A DNA stretch of 12,500 nucleotides from Actinidia chinensis (taxonomy: Eukaryota; Streptophyta; Magnoliopsida; Ericales; Actinidiaceae), in the NCBI GenBank assembly GCA_009663005.1, contig CM018914.1, forward strand, positions 20,963,252 to 20,975,751. Reading direction: 5' to 3'. The position numbers were made by a program, and so were the translations under genes. The notes under the pieces are model-generated. The model was not told the DNA's origin and searched no databases. It saw only the letters and a list, made by a program, of their open reading frames with translations. Shown here one piece after another: positions 1 through 9,694 of the stretch (positions within the stretch are counted from its first letter, which is position 1; each line of letters begins with the position of its first letter).

Positions 1-213
1 TTCTTCCTTCAATTGAAGTTCGGAACGCCTCAGTGTTAATTTTTCGCCATAGGTTCTTTTCTCTTCTTTCTCTCTTTTATGATTTTAACTTGCAATGGGA
101 CTCAGACACGATATAAGTACAACATACGATAACAATTAATTAATTAAACTAAGATTAGGGCCAACTTAGGTCGTTAAGCAGAGTTTGGGACTATAATTAT
201 GCAGTCCAATACA
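1..213 (-). repeat. 3' LTR (first part) of the minus-strand element
   Basis: On the minus strand this begins TGTATTGGACTGCATAATTA right after a polypurine tract. It aligns through the window edge with the plus-strand LTRs starting at 9502 and 11688, sharing the CTAAGTTGGCC word, a run of GAAGAGAAAAG-like purines and a GGCGTTCCGAAC motif at 18-30. Only the start of U3 is present, so the 3' end and target-site duplication are not visible. The exact first base could be a few bases either way, because the three copies differ by small indels here. Confidence 0.75.
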
Positions 214-236
214 CCACCCACACTAACTTTTGCTAG
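214..236 (-). other. Polypurine tract of the minus-strand element
   Basis: Minus-strand AGCAAAAGTTAGTGTGGGTG lies immediately before the LTR start. The same position in the plus-strand element reads AGCAAAAGTTTAGTTGGGG, so the tract is conserved in place. In LTR retrotransposons this purine-rich run primes plus-strand DNA synthesis. This copy has a T and several G-to-T-type interruptions and is probably degraded. The CTAGCAAAA arm of the adjacent hairpin is kept, but the other arm is disrupted. Confidence 0.65.
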
Positions 237-1885
237 GCCTTAGGAAAATTAAACAAAAATAAAAAAATAATCTCTTCTTTCGTAAGAGTCCCGATGCATT
301 AGCGATATGGCATCAGTCTTTAAACCCTAGGTTACCCCTAGTGGATGAGTGAGTGTCTCGTGAGGGCTTCTTTTCAGGGATGATACCCATAAAACATCAC
401 ATCATAAATATATCAAAATAATTTAAACAATAGCTTCTCCACAAAAAAAATACAATGCAAGCAAGTCAAATCAACCCAATATGCTAGCAATCTGATTTTT
501 TTCCAAACCGTAAAGTCAATATAAACGCGAGATAAACTGTGAAGTGGTAAAGTCATCTTCCCAAATTTCAACCATTACGAATCCTATAACAAAACCTTAG
601 CCTCGATTCAAAACTCACAATTTATACCATCTAAATAATTGAAAACACAAGTTCTCTCAAGGAATTGCTCATTGTACGAGTAAGCGTAAAGTAATTTAAT
701 AGAGCAATCTCAATTCAAAATGCAAAGACATAAAGTGTATGACTTAGCATAATTCATGAAAGAATGTTCAACGGTACGCAACATTGTGAATTTTGGACTG
801 ATGACTTTTTACATGCAAATTTGAAGACTTATGCCCAATTTCGGACTTAAGGCCATATGAGTGAAATAATAGTTCAAGAAAGTAGAGGCGATCAAGTTGG
901 TAAAAATCTCAATATAGATTGGCCACTACACATGCCAAACTAATAGATACACTTCAAAAAAACTCCTCTTTTTTTTGACAATTTCAATTTTGAATGCCTT
1001 TTTTTTCTTTTCTTTCTTTTTCTTTTTTTTCCTCAACTCTCAAAAATTAACTCCAGACAATGACTTTTTGAGATCGTTTTATGACACAATTACTAAAAAA
1101 GAATGACAGAAAAAGAAGATATAGTAATTGGCACTTAATGTAACAAAATCGGAAATGTGTGTAAAGCATGTCAAAAGGTGTAAAAAATTCCAACTCATCA
1201 CACTAAAAGTAAACCAAATTCAAAAATAATAAAAACCTATTCAAAGAATGAAGTTCAAGCAAATTCCTTGAGTTAAATATAAAAATTGCTTACAAAAATG
1301 ATTATGGCTCTAAAGCCTCACAAGGTATAAAATCTCCACTTTAGGGATGCAGTCATAGAGATTGCGATGAGTTTCATTTTGAAAATATGACTCTATGCGC
1401 AGTATAAGTGATCATCTCTCTTTAGATTGCACAATAATAAAGATCAAGCATGCAAGATCAAATTGACATGCAAATTCACTAACACATCTTTATGCACAGA
1501 AATCAGTGATTCAACCATCTTTGGAAAACACACATGAGGATGTAGTTATTGGTCCCAAAACTCGAGAGTTCTCAACAATCCACAATTACAGAAGTACAAA
1601 TTTAAATATGGAATATGAAGAGTAACATTTTAATTCTAAAGAAACCAAAAAAAACTTTAATTTCCTCGTAACATTATAATGAACCTATTTTGTCAATTGT
1701 AATTATGCAGAACAACTTTTATACCCTAAAATAATTTAATTAAAACGATTTAAAAACAGCATCCATCCATAAAATATACCAATTAACAATTAAAGCATCT
1801 CCAAAATTGTAACAAGATCCAAAATAAAAATGTAGCAAAATAAAAAAACAATCAAAAAATAAAGGAAAACAATAGTTAAGAAAAC
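237..1885 (-). other. 3' noncoding tail between the env-like ORF and the LTR
   Basis: No coding sequence is recognisable on either strand. The half nearest the LTR, about 237-1040, matches about 10800-11680 in inverted orientation. Shared words include TTTTGAATCGAGGCTA, GGGTATCATC followed by CCTCACGA, CACTAGGGG and GAGCAATTC. The other half, about 1041-1885, has no counterpart in the window. Long AT-rich noncoding tails of this type are usual in Athila-group elements. An intact coding function is unlikely, because stops are dense in all frames. Confidence 0.7.
999..1032 (-). repeat. Purine-rich low-complexity run in the 3' tail
   Basis: On the minus strand this is a run of A with scattered G. 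A similar A/G run occurs at about 10815-10850 at the matching place in the plus-strand element, so it belongs to the family and is not a local expansion only. It lies too far from the LTR to be the main polypurine tract. No function can be assigned. Confidence 0.6.
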
Positions 1886-2946
1886 CTAATCCTCCTCCTG
1901 GTCATCATCATCCTCTTCCTCCTCCATACGGATCAACATTCCCTTCATTAACTTGGAGAATAATCGTGTGACGACGAGATCTTCCTCTAACGACCGCGTC
2001 AACCCGGGATATTCACTTTTGCCCTAAATTCAGATATTTGCTTACTCATCCATTTTTCCCAAAGTCAGGATGGCTTACTTTAGCTCGCCCATTGCCTACA
2101 GCCGATCCATCAGTGCTTTTCCGCCAATTTCCTCTTCTTCCTTTGCCCTCAGATCGAGACAAGAAGCTCTATCAATGGGCCCTTGGGGCTCAATCCTAGT
2201 GAATCTAAAGAAATGTGGACTCCACTTCTTTTAAATGCTCTGTCAGAAATCCTGGTGAAAGGCAATGAAACTCTTGTCTGAAGCCTTATATGTGGCCGCA
2301 CAAAGATAAAAAATATTATAGAGTAAGTCTACATGGTTTGTCACCACATACAATTGCCCACAACCAGTCTAGCCCCTACAATAATTCATGGCATACCAGA
2401 CATTTAGAGGGATAAATGGAATGATCGGAAAACAGAAATAAATCAAATACTTAGCTTTGAGGCGTTCTTGTTATACTTTACACCTCACGTCCCATTCGTC
2501 TCTCCTAAAGTAACTCTTGTGAAAATACCGCTTAAGTCCGGCATCCCAACATTAGGAATGCAAACTCTGAATTTTCCTTCCAGTGTATCTACAAAAATTT
2601 CGCAAAAATGTCGGGAGTCACCTTCATTTATTTTCCTGCACTAACTACACAACTTCTCCTTTCCCTGTTCAGTCTCCGATTCGTGTTTGATGTTTTCATG
2701 AACTCTTGACATAGTGTAGAACTGTGAACCAGCCTTAATTTGTCAGATTGAACCCAACCCGCTAGTAGTAAGTTTTGGACAAAACTAATTCCAGTTGTTT
2801 TCTAAGGTGACTTAAATTAAGCTTCTCTCAAGTACGCCCATTACGAACCCAGGACTTATTAAACAATTTTTTCCGAATTTGTCTCGTGAAACGAGGAAGA
2901 CATAGTCCACCCTGCCTTTCCTTTGACTTTGACTTTTAGTTGCCAC
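1886..2946 (-). pseudogene. Envelope-like third ORF of the Athila-type element (broken)
   Basis: This ORF follows pol on the same strand, where Athila-group elements carry an envelope-like or plant-transposon-protein ORF of uncertain role. A GTG at 2946 sits where the initiating ATG is expected and is followed by a basic stretch (VATKSQSQRKGR) typical of the start of this family. Further along are readable pieces: a conserved PKGPIDR at about 2168-2195, preceded by SLPF and RSGV-like words, and then a glutamate-rich segment. The C-terminus is strongly acidic (MEEEEDDDDQEED) and ends at a TAG at 1886-1888. Total length, about 350 codons, is plausible for the family, but frameshifts and stops break it repeatedly. 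I cannot see a convincing signal peptide or transmembrane segment, so envelope function is family convention only. A generic plant transposon-protein domain is the alternative name. Confidence 0.65.
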
Positions 2947-2983
2947 TCCGTTGTTCCAATATTACCAGATGTTCAAATTGACC

Positions 2984-3015
2984 CTGCAGATTCAACCAAG
3001 TAAAAAATCAAACAC
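2984..3015 (-). promoter_or_regulatory. Candidate 3' splice site upstream of the env-like ORF
   Basis: On the minus strand a T-rich stretch (TGATTTTTTACTTGGTTGAA) leads into TCTGCAG followed by GG. The AG falls at 2985-2984, about 38 bases before the presumed start codon of the env-like ORF. A plant acceptor commonly looks like TGCAG after a U-rich tract, and downstream ORFs of such elements can be made from a spliced mRNA. No donor was identified, and the call is based on one motif. Confidence 0.3.
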
Positions 3016-3834
3016 AAGTCAAAAACTATGCAATGCAATGGTTTAGTGTGCCTATAAAGTGGAGTGTTTTACCATGAGGTCCCAAGCAAAACACACAAAT
3101 GCACAACCAATGTTGGTACCCATGTAAACTAGGATTTCTACCAACGTTTTCTTTCCCCCCCAAAAGTCTCCATCCTTAAGACGACACAAATGACGAATAA
3201 GTAAAACATCCAATTTCCCTCATAGTCAATTGATTATTTCATTGGGACAATTCGTTCGAAAACACGTGGGGGCATAGTAGATTTAAGTCCTTTGCACAAT
3301 TTTTTTGACACGATGTCCTAAAATCTCAATAATTATAAAAATGTACGATGAGTTTAAAACAAAATCCCTCACCAATATAAATAATTCTTTTCAATGGGGG
3401 GCAATCATCGAACACTTGGAGTGCACACACTAATTCTAGATTGTTCATAAAAACGTTAACCATGAGATTCCCTCTTTCTTTTGGGTTTTAAGCAACTTAC
3501 AACAGGTCACACACTATGGGTAAGGAAAAATCATGATTGTGTGTGATAGTTTGATTTATACACCTACACGTGAAACTTAAAATGTTTGAAAAACCTAGAG
3601 GTCTATGATGAAATCCCTAAATCTAACTAAACCTTCAATATAAGGAATATATGAATTTACCTTAATTTGATCCACCAAATGACGAACTTTTAATACACTC
3701 GAGGCTTCCTCCCCCTTCAAAATCCTCTCTCCCTCTCTCTCTTGACTTTGTGTTGTGTAAAATAGTAACTTAAACAACGCAACTTTTTAGTTTTAAATCG
3801 CCCCTGGCCTCTGCGTTGCGACGCTATAGGGGCC

Positions 3835-3903
3835 GTTCGAATGCTTCAGTGCTTTGTTTGGGAGTTCGAACGCATAAAATAATATGTCCCTAGTGTTCGA
3901 ACC
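3835..3903 (-). repeat. Three GTTCGAA(C) motifs at about 30-bp spacing
   Basis: GTTCGAAT starts at 3835, GTTCGAAC at 3864 and GTTCGAAC at 3895, giving spacings of 29 and 31 bases. The same palindromic core, in degenerate copies 30-44 bases apart, fills part of the LTRs at 9695-9924 and 11868-12094. Flanking bases here are not clearly those of the LTR copies, so shared origin is likely but not shown. Confidence 0.6.
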
Positions 3904-3988
3904 TTGTTGCAAAATTTTTTTTTTTATCGACCTATCCTAAACTACCTAACAACTAAATTTATCCTAAAAATAAACTACGAAGTACTCC

Positions 3989-4010
3989 CGTACTCCCTCC
4001 CCCCAACCTA
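3989..4010 (-). other. G-rich polypurine-like tract after pol
   Basis: Minus-strand GGTTGGGGGGAGGGAGTACG lies about 100 bases after the end of the integrase. It resembles a polypurine tract more closely than the degraded one beside the LTR. It could be a second plus-strand priming site, an old LTR junction, or chance G-richness. Confidence 0.4.
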
Positions 4011-4099
4011 GATAACGAGCATTCCCAAATTTGAAATAATACCAAAAAAAAATAATCACTCTACATAAATAGACTCAACCTAACGACTCTAGTATCAAC

Positions 4100-5230
4100 A
4101 AACTTAAAAAGCATTCTTCTCAATTCAATCGAATTGCAGTTGATCATGTAGACCACAAACTCAACCCCAACCTCCGTGTCTCCGCTCAAGTAGGGCTTAA
4201 ACAATGCCCATTGACTTTTAAAACACATTTTCATTCCTCCGATTTTGTATTTCAATAACCCCATGAGATGAAATACATGCACCACAAAAGGTTTGACCAT
4301 CGACTTTGAATTTACCTTACACCCAGAACAAATGCAACGTGAGTTGTCAAAAGCACCTTTTGACCCACATTTTGAATGAGTTGCGCACATCAATTGATCA
4401 TTAGCACAATTTCTCTTAACTTTTGGAGATTCTTTGTATTTCGTATGCATCATTCCATACTCTCCTCCAATCATTTAATGCATTGATGTAATGGCCCCGC
4501 CTCCTCAAGACCATGTTCATTTAAATTGCTTGTGCTCAATTTCATACCAGAAGGGACAACGCTTTTCCCACTACACATCCTATACAGAGAGAATCCTAAA
4601 ATGGCTTGTATCAGTCCTATATGCCCATAATGCATCCACTAACCCAAAGACCAATCCTTTCAGGTAGGGTTGACGATTTCTCAAGACTTGTTTTGATCTC
4701 CTTATTTGCCAACTCACTTGCCCTAGGTTAGGGATGGTAATGTGTGCAACTTATGAATCACTCCATATTTGCGCATGAGGAGTCCTACTGGTCTATTACA
4801 AAAATGTGAGCCCCCCATCGCTAATATACCGCAGGGCATGCCAAATCGGCAAAGATGTACTCCTTCAAAACTTGACCCACAACAATAATGGTCAATTTGT
4901 ACACTCATTTGGCTCTACCCACTGGGACACGTAATCTACGGCCACTAGAATGTATTGATACCACACAAATTAAAAAAGGACCCATGAAATCAATACCCCA
5001 ACAATCAAAGACCTCAAATAATGATAGGGATAAGAGGCATCATGTTGGCCTTTAGATAGCTTCCTAACCGTTGGCATCTTCGCATACTTCAAAATCAATG
5101 AACATCACGGAATATGGTGGGCCACAATAAAAACCATAAAACCACTTATAAATTTTGGCAACAGTTTTAATTTAACGTGAAGAGAAATGTCCACCAACAT
5201 GTTTTGTGAATGACAAAACTCTAAAATGCT
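4100..5230 (-). pseudogene. Integrase region of pol (frameshifted)
   Basis: Integrase inserts the element's cDNA into host DNA. Starting from the right, the N-terminal HHCC-type zinc finger is recognisable by VGGHFSSR at about 5175-5205. The catalytic core begins FDCW.GIDFMGPF at about 4972-5014, with the first Asp codon at 4989-4991. The second Asp lies in ISDGG, codon 4817-4819, followed by SHFCNRPVGLL and KYGV.HK. The Glu lies in NKEIK, codon 4698-4700, after a YHP word. The three acidic residues are thus all present, though in different frames. Later come WSLG, a LWAYRT-like word and a VPSG.KL word. The C-terminal domain at about 4100-4400 has GQKVLL, QSRWSN and KVNGH-like words. An open stretch at 4061-4474 is part of this domain, not a separate gene. 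It is inactive because of stops and indels. Confidence 0.88.
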
Positions 5231-5519
5231 CTTTTTACCTTACCTCATCATCATGGGAAGCATCGAACTTAGACCTGATCAGGGCCAATACTTAAACAAA
5301 TATGGAATTTCTTCCCAAGAAAATCCTCACATGCCTAAAACATTGTTTTTTCCCTATCAATGTCTAGCCATGCCAAAGGAATTATTCGGTGGCCAAATAA
5401 TTGGCGATGCCCCATACCATGGTACTAAATATCGCATGAGCGGTGATTTGGCAAAAAAAGTTGCTCATCAGAAAATGCTTCATGATCGTAAGGGGGTCTT
5501 TGGCGTCCCTCATCAGTAG

Positions 5520-5945
5520 GGCGGCCTTGACAAGTGATCAACTACTACGTTTCTTCTCGACCCTCCTTTCTTATCTCGTCTCAAATTAAATTCTTGCAAC
5601 AATAGAATCTCACCTAATGATTCGTGCTTTTGCAGGGTTTAGTCAGAGATATTTTAGTGCAGAATGATCAGTATATATAATAACAAGTGATCCGTCAAGT
5701 ATGACCTAAATTTCGATTGCAAGACCACAACAGCAATTCTTTTTTGGTGGTGTATAGTTCAATGTTGCAGCATAAGGGTCTTGCTAGCAGAGTATACACA
5801 CGTTTCTTATCTACCCTTTTGGCCCCAAAACAACTCCCCTGCATGATCCTCTAAGGTATGAGACCAATCATGTTACTAATAATATAGTCGGTGGTAGAAA
5901 TCCTTAAGTTTCTCAAGATTTCTTGACATTGTGGGCTCCACCAAA
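5520..5945 (-). pseudogene. RNase H region of pol (frameshifted)
   Basis: RNase H removes the RNA strand during reverse transcription. The domain follows RT directly and precedes integrase, as in Ty3/gypsy pol. From the N-terminal side the readable words are SDHAG...GQK (about 5815-5850), IYYAS-like, LNYTTTKKELLAVV (about 5715-5760), FRSYL, YTDHSALKYL (about 5648-5674), W-LLLQEFNL and, at the end, VVVDHLSR (about 5521-5545). The last two words are a typical RNase H to integrase boundary in Athila-type elements. Between 5226 and 5520 a linker with PWY and a DDPYLFKYCPDQ-like word joins it to the zinc finger. Each word sits in a frame different from its neighbours, so no intact domain exists. 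Confidence 0.85.
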
Positions 5946-5959
5946 AGGTGCTTCTAAGA

Positions 5960-7030
5960 AATCATGTGACACAAAGTCTCGAAATGGAACTAACCCCTCA
6001 ATGAAGCGCGATAACATCCGTCATTTGCCCTAAAATGATATAATGTCTTTCACACACTTAGTGATAGGTAGATCATTGGATCAAGTTGACTTTGATTTAT
6101 TCCAATTAGCCACCTCTATACCTTTCCTCGACTACAATATGCCCAGTACTATACCTTGTGTCACCCAGAAGTGACACTTCTCCCAATTCAAAAACCAGTG
6201 AATTTCCTCACAATCTCTCTAAAACACACTCTAAAATGATCCAAACTGACTCAAACGTTATTCCCTACACCGAGAAATCATCCCTGAACACACCTCAGGA
6301 TCTTTCCAACCATGTCGCTAAATTAAAAATCATGCACACCTTTGAAAAGTGGCGTGCATTGCATAGTCAAAGGGCATTGTCCTATAGCGAAGTTACCACA
6401 GGACAGGTGGAATGTGGTCCCTTATCTTGATCTTTAAAGCCAAACCTCATCTTATTGACCCAAAACCCATCTAAAAAAACTAATGCTCGTTCGCAACACG
6501 CCCAAGACTTGATCAAAAAGGGAAGGGAAAGTGGTATTCCTAGTTGCAGCATTCAACTTTCGATATTGATGCCATTTGCCAACCCATTTGGATCCTAGTT
6601 GGCACTAGTTGGCTCATTCCTTCACTAACGTTACTCCACGTCTTAGTAACAACTTAGTTTGACCGCCCGACTACAATTATAAATGGGGTATATGATCCCA
6701 CCCGCATCAAGAAGTTTTTAGCACTTCTCCTCACGGGGCATTCCGTCATATTGGGTTTACGCCTTTGCATTTGCGCACGAGGTTTGACTCTTCTTCCAAA
6801 TGATACTATGTGTGCACATGGAGGGACTAATGCATGAGGTCTGCTGTTGTCCAACCGGAGCCTTCCTAATGCTTCTTAATCACTTTCAACATGATTCCTC
6901 CTGGCCGTTATTTAGGCCCCCCCCCTAATGATATGACGACGGGTAAGGACCACCTTCCCCAAGAAATGCATACTTAGTGTGGACGGCAGAGGTTTTCTTC
7001 CAGAAATTGGTGTTTTTCCTCGATGAATAG
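5960..7030 (-). pseudogene. Reverse transcriptase region of pol (frameshifted)
   Basis: Reverse transcriptase copies the element RNA to DNA. Upstream conserved words are FLGE (about 6950), GISPSMCTHSIIW (about 6795-6840) and VKPRAQMQRR. They are followed by KLLDAGGIIYPI (about 6680-6717), VPTRIQMGWQM with YRKLNAATRK (about 6537-6600), FLDG (about 6480), TFHLSCGNFA and a TFQRC word (about 6350-6420). The catalytic motif reads VFRDDFSV, with the two Asp codons at 6277-6282. Family members have Met or a similar residue directly before DD, so Arg here is a probable inactivating change, unless it is an indel artefact. LNWEKCHF (about 6165-6198), GIVLG and KGIEV lead to the thumb, and SRFIEGL at about 5990-6030 ends the region. 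Several stops and frameshifts are present. Confidence 0.88.
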
Positions 7031-7329
7031 GCTTAACAATATTTGGGTGGCAAGATATTCAAAAATTGGGTCCAGGACCCACATGCAATAACAGTATCCA
7101 CTCTCTTCACTAACAATGGATGATGTGTCCCTAAAACTTACATTACACTTCGAATTCCAATAGGTCTCGGGTTCACTCCCACATTAAAGCCTCTCATCGA
7201 TCCTCCATGAACCAACATCTACATTTCTTAATAATGCCTCATGACATGTATCCTCATTTGGTCACTTCCCGCATTTGTTTTACCCCAATGAAGATATTTG
7301 TCTCAACGTCATTTACCGATGAAAGCTTA

Positions 7330-7965
7330 ATTAGTCCATGCACTTGCCTCAATGAAAAACGCTTCGCTGTGGCTAATCACTAGTGTACCTAAGATGGAGT
7401 AATATGACGTTTAGACGACTCACAATCGCCAGGCTGAGTATCCAAGACTATGAAACTACCAGATAATAAATAGTATCCGACTGGATGAGGCACATCCTCT
7501 AATGATCCCTCTCGGGACTTTCAATGGAGAATGATCGGCCTAGTCAAGGTGAACGCACGTTGGTTTTAGTTCTCCTAGATCTAGATCGGTGTATACAGAA
7601 TACAACAACAAATTCCCTCACACTAGACCCTAAATCAAGAAGTGCTCGATCAATCTTACAACCTCCTATTATACACGAAAGTAATAGGACAAAAACCGGG
7701 GTCCTTATACTTCATTCAGCCACCAAACTTACATTGTAAAATCGCACTTTAACTTGCATTCAATCATTTCGTCTGGCTCTTACATTGTGGTAAATTTCTT
7801 TGACTGTACATGATTCCTTTAAAATTTGGGCATATGAAAGAATCTGTTTAATAGCATCTAGTATAGGAATATTGAATTCGAACTTGTTTGAAGACAATCA
7901 TAGATTTCGGCATGTCAAGTTCGCTTTATTCACTTGGCCAACTTGGTGTGAATGGTGCCATGTTT
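7330..7965 (-). pseudogene. gag-protease linker and aspartic protease of pol (frameshifted)
   Basis: The retroviral-type aspartic protease cleaves the polyprotein. The linker (about 7790-7965) carries the conserved pattern PF.SRLAK followed by a DAIKQ..YAKF-like word, seen here as fragments across frames. Protease then shows CKIDRALLDLGSSV at about 7610-7655, with the active-site aspartate in DLGSS in place of the commoner DSG or DTG. DLG is usual in plant Athila/Tat proteases. Next come VYTDLDLGELKPT (about 7560-7600), ADHS, VPRGIIEDV (about 7490-7520), FIVLDTQP (about 7430-7465) and a ITPSILG word (about 7385-7410) that corresponds to the IILG motif. About 300 bases between this and RT (7030-7330) hold only weak family words. 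The copy is broken by stops. Confidence 0.82.
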
Positions 7966-8119
7966 TCAGATCCCAATGTATTATATCGGTGGACACTGTT
8001 GTAGCCAGCTCAGAATCATGTTCACGTTCTTTAAGAAAAAAAATGAAAAAATCCTTGTGTTCTATTCCTTTCCTGCCTCAATTTTTTGTCTCTCACTTCT
8101 CACGGCCTAAATCCTTAGA

Positions 8120-9501
8120 CTCCTCCCCACCTTGAATTACCCTTTTTGGGTGCAATATTTTATATATCGATTTTCTACCACTTTTATGGTCATGATGGCC
8201 CTGGAACTTGCGCATGTGGTTTCTTAATTCAATTTCAGGCTGGATTCTATTGAAGTTGAGCGGGGAATCGCCCCTTCTGTGTTTTTGTTTTTGTTTAGTG
8301 CTTACAAGACTTTCTACATAGATTTTATTTTCCCCACTGTTTGCCAAGATTGGTGAGTGGGTTGTTTCCAATTTGGTAACCTTTGTGCGCAACTCATTAA
8401 TCATCATTCCTCCAATTTGGAGGTTGGTATTGTGCCAGTGGTGGTGGTTGTGGCCATAATATATGGCAGTCAAGACTTGACTGTGTTGCATGGTAACGGT
8501 TGTCAATTGTGATTGGAGATTTTGGGAGTTTTTGAGAAAAATGTTGCATATTCTTTGCCCATCTTGTCGCTACCACCCAGAAATTAGGGTGGTTTCTCCA
8601 CAAGATTATATGTTATTGGAAGTAAGGATGCCCCCACTCCTAAAAAATTGACCTATTACGTTGACTTGCCCATGTGCCCTCTTTTAACCCTGCCACAATT
8701 GGACACACATCAGTGCAATGGTCATTGTGTCACACATCCACAGACTTGAATACTCTTTTACAAACTTGTGGGCGGCCTTGGCATTGCCAAAAGCGCCCTC
8801 CATTTGTCATTGAAATCGCAGTGAGGTTGCGCATTAACATCATAATCCGCTACCCCCAATTAATTTTCCAAACCTCATGCTATGTGGAAGTAAAGATTTA
8901 TTCACATTATTAGGTTTCCGTGTATGCCCATCACTTGACAGTCACCAGTAGTCAATACTCAGATTCTGTTCAGAGGATTTTTGTCCGGAAATGCTTCCTC
9001 GCACAGAGACTCTTCGACAAAGCGATCTTGCATCGGGTTTGCAGAACAATTATGAAAAAAAATATGATGGTGGGTGCCATGGGGGAAAATTAATGATGAG
9101 GACATGCGGTTCATAGGTCCTTTGTGAATATCTCCCAATCTTGTGAATGAAACTCTCAGCCATTTTTGGTAACGATATGAGATATAGCACGACTTATCTC
9201 CGTAAGATTTTTGGGAAAAAACTTATTCAAGAATTCTCAATTCCATTGCATTCCACGAGTAATGTGACTAGGTCTCAATGAATTACACAAAATATTTGCT
9301 TTATCCTTTGAGTGAATGGAAAAAGTTTTTACAAGTAAAATCTTCCTAACATGAATTAGGCTTGAAAAATCGAACATGCATCCTCGAAGTGTTTCAGATG
9401 TGTGTAGGGTCTCTCAGCTCACAACAATCAAAATTGCAAAGCTTTAACATTCCCTCCGGTTTAAGATTTAAACTAAACGTGGTATGATGCGGCGCGGGAA
9501 G
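8120..9501 (-). pseudogene. gag (start missing, frameshifted)
   Basis: Gag forms the particle and packages the RNA. The visible part begins mid-gene with LKPEGM at about 9450, the word that normally follows some tens of residues after the start. It continues with DFT, KFFPFSLK-like (about 9310), SITTWNAMEL (about 9240-9265), FFPKN, FHSRLGDI (about 9130-9165), a PWHLVSYFYNN-like word (about 9050-9095) and FVEESLCEEAF (about 8985-9025). A CxxC..H..C zinc-knuckle-like string, VCG...H...CV, is at about 8690-8748. WRNHPNFWV is at about 8574-8603, followed by a glutamine-rich and histidine-rich segment and QIG..INELRTKVTKLE (about 8370-8420). The missing beginning coincides with the LTR at 9502, which suggests insertion into gag. 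Two long overlapping open stretches (8093-8506 and 8397-8603) are pieces of this gene in different frames. Confidence 0.8.
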
Positions 9502-9694
9502 TGATTGGAATAACGTAATTGTAGACCCAACGCCGTTTAACCAACACCTAAGTTGGCCTTAGATTGTTTAAGACATATATGTTTTTTTTATTGTATTTCG
9601 TAATTAAGGTTGTGCTTGAAGTCAATTTCAGGATAAGCAATTAGAAACGGATGAAAAGAAGAAAAAAAAGGTCTGAGAGGCAAACATTACCTAT

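Larger units (their letters stand above)
3016..4060 (-). other. Spacer between integrase and the env-like ORF
   Basis: No protein family could be recognised in this stretch on either strand. Open stretches here are short and low in complexity, such as a GAGAGAGAGG-type purine run near 3725-3745. The part closest to pol holds a G-rich tract and three GTTCGAA motifs, listed separately. The rest is AT-rich and featureless by eye. It may hold the intron of a spliced env-like transcript, or an old insertion. Confidence 0.55.
1..9501 (-). mobile_element. Degraded Athila-type Ty3/gypsy retrotransposon, 5' end cut off by a nested element
   Basis: Minus-strand reading gives the order gag, protease, reverse transcriptase, RNase H, integrase, envelope-like ORF, 3' noncoding tail, polypurine tract, LTR start. 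Protease before RT and integrase after RNase H is the Ty3/gypsy order. The style of the RT and integrase motifs and the extra ORF after integrase fit the Athila group, which has an envelope-like third ORF. Reading frames break every few tens of codons, so the copy cannot make its own proteins. The 3' LTR runs off the left edge. The 5' end is lost where a plus-strand LTR begins at 9502. Lineage assignment rests on motif recognition by eye; a Tat-type relative is the main alternative. Confidence 0.87.

Noticed and set aside
3595..3777. Minus-strand open stretch of 60 codons
   Set aside because: Its composition is driven by a GA-rich run, it has no domain, and it sits in the pol-env spacer.
3835..3903. 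Regular 30-base spacing suggesting a CRISPR array
   Set aside because: There are only three 8-base motifs with no longer repeat unit, in a plant retrotransposon context.
4061..4474. Minus-strand open stretch of 137 codons as a separate gene
   Set aside because: It contains integrase C-terminal words and is a frame segment of that gene.
5226..5519. Plus-strand open stretch of 97 codons
   Set aside because: It is antisense to the RNase H-integrase linker, whose words (PWY, a PYLFKY-like string) read on the minus strand. The plus-strand product resembles no known family.
6158..6430. Plus-strand open stretch of 90 codons
   Set aside because: It is antisense to the RT catalytic region, which is well supported on the minus strand.
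7524..8135. Two plus-strand open stretches (7524-7739 and 7800-8135)
   Set aside because: Both are antisense to the protease and the gag-protease linker.
8674..8913. Plus-strand open stretch of 79 codons
   Set aside because: It is antisense to the gag zinc-knuckle region and has no recognisable domain.
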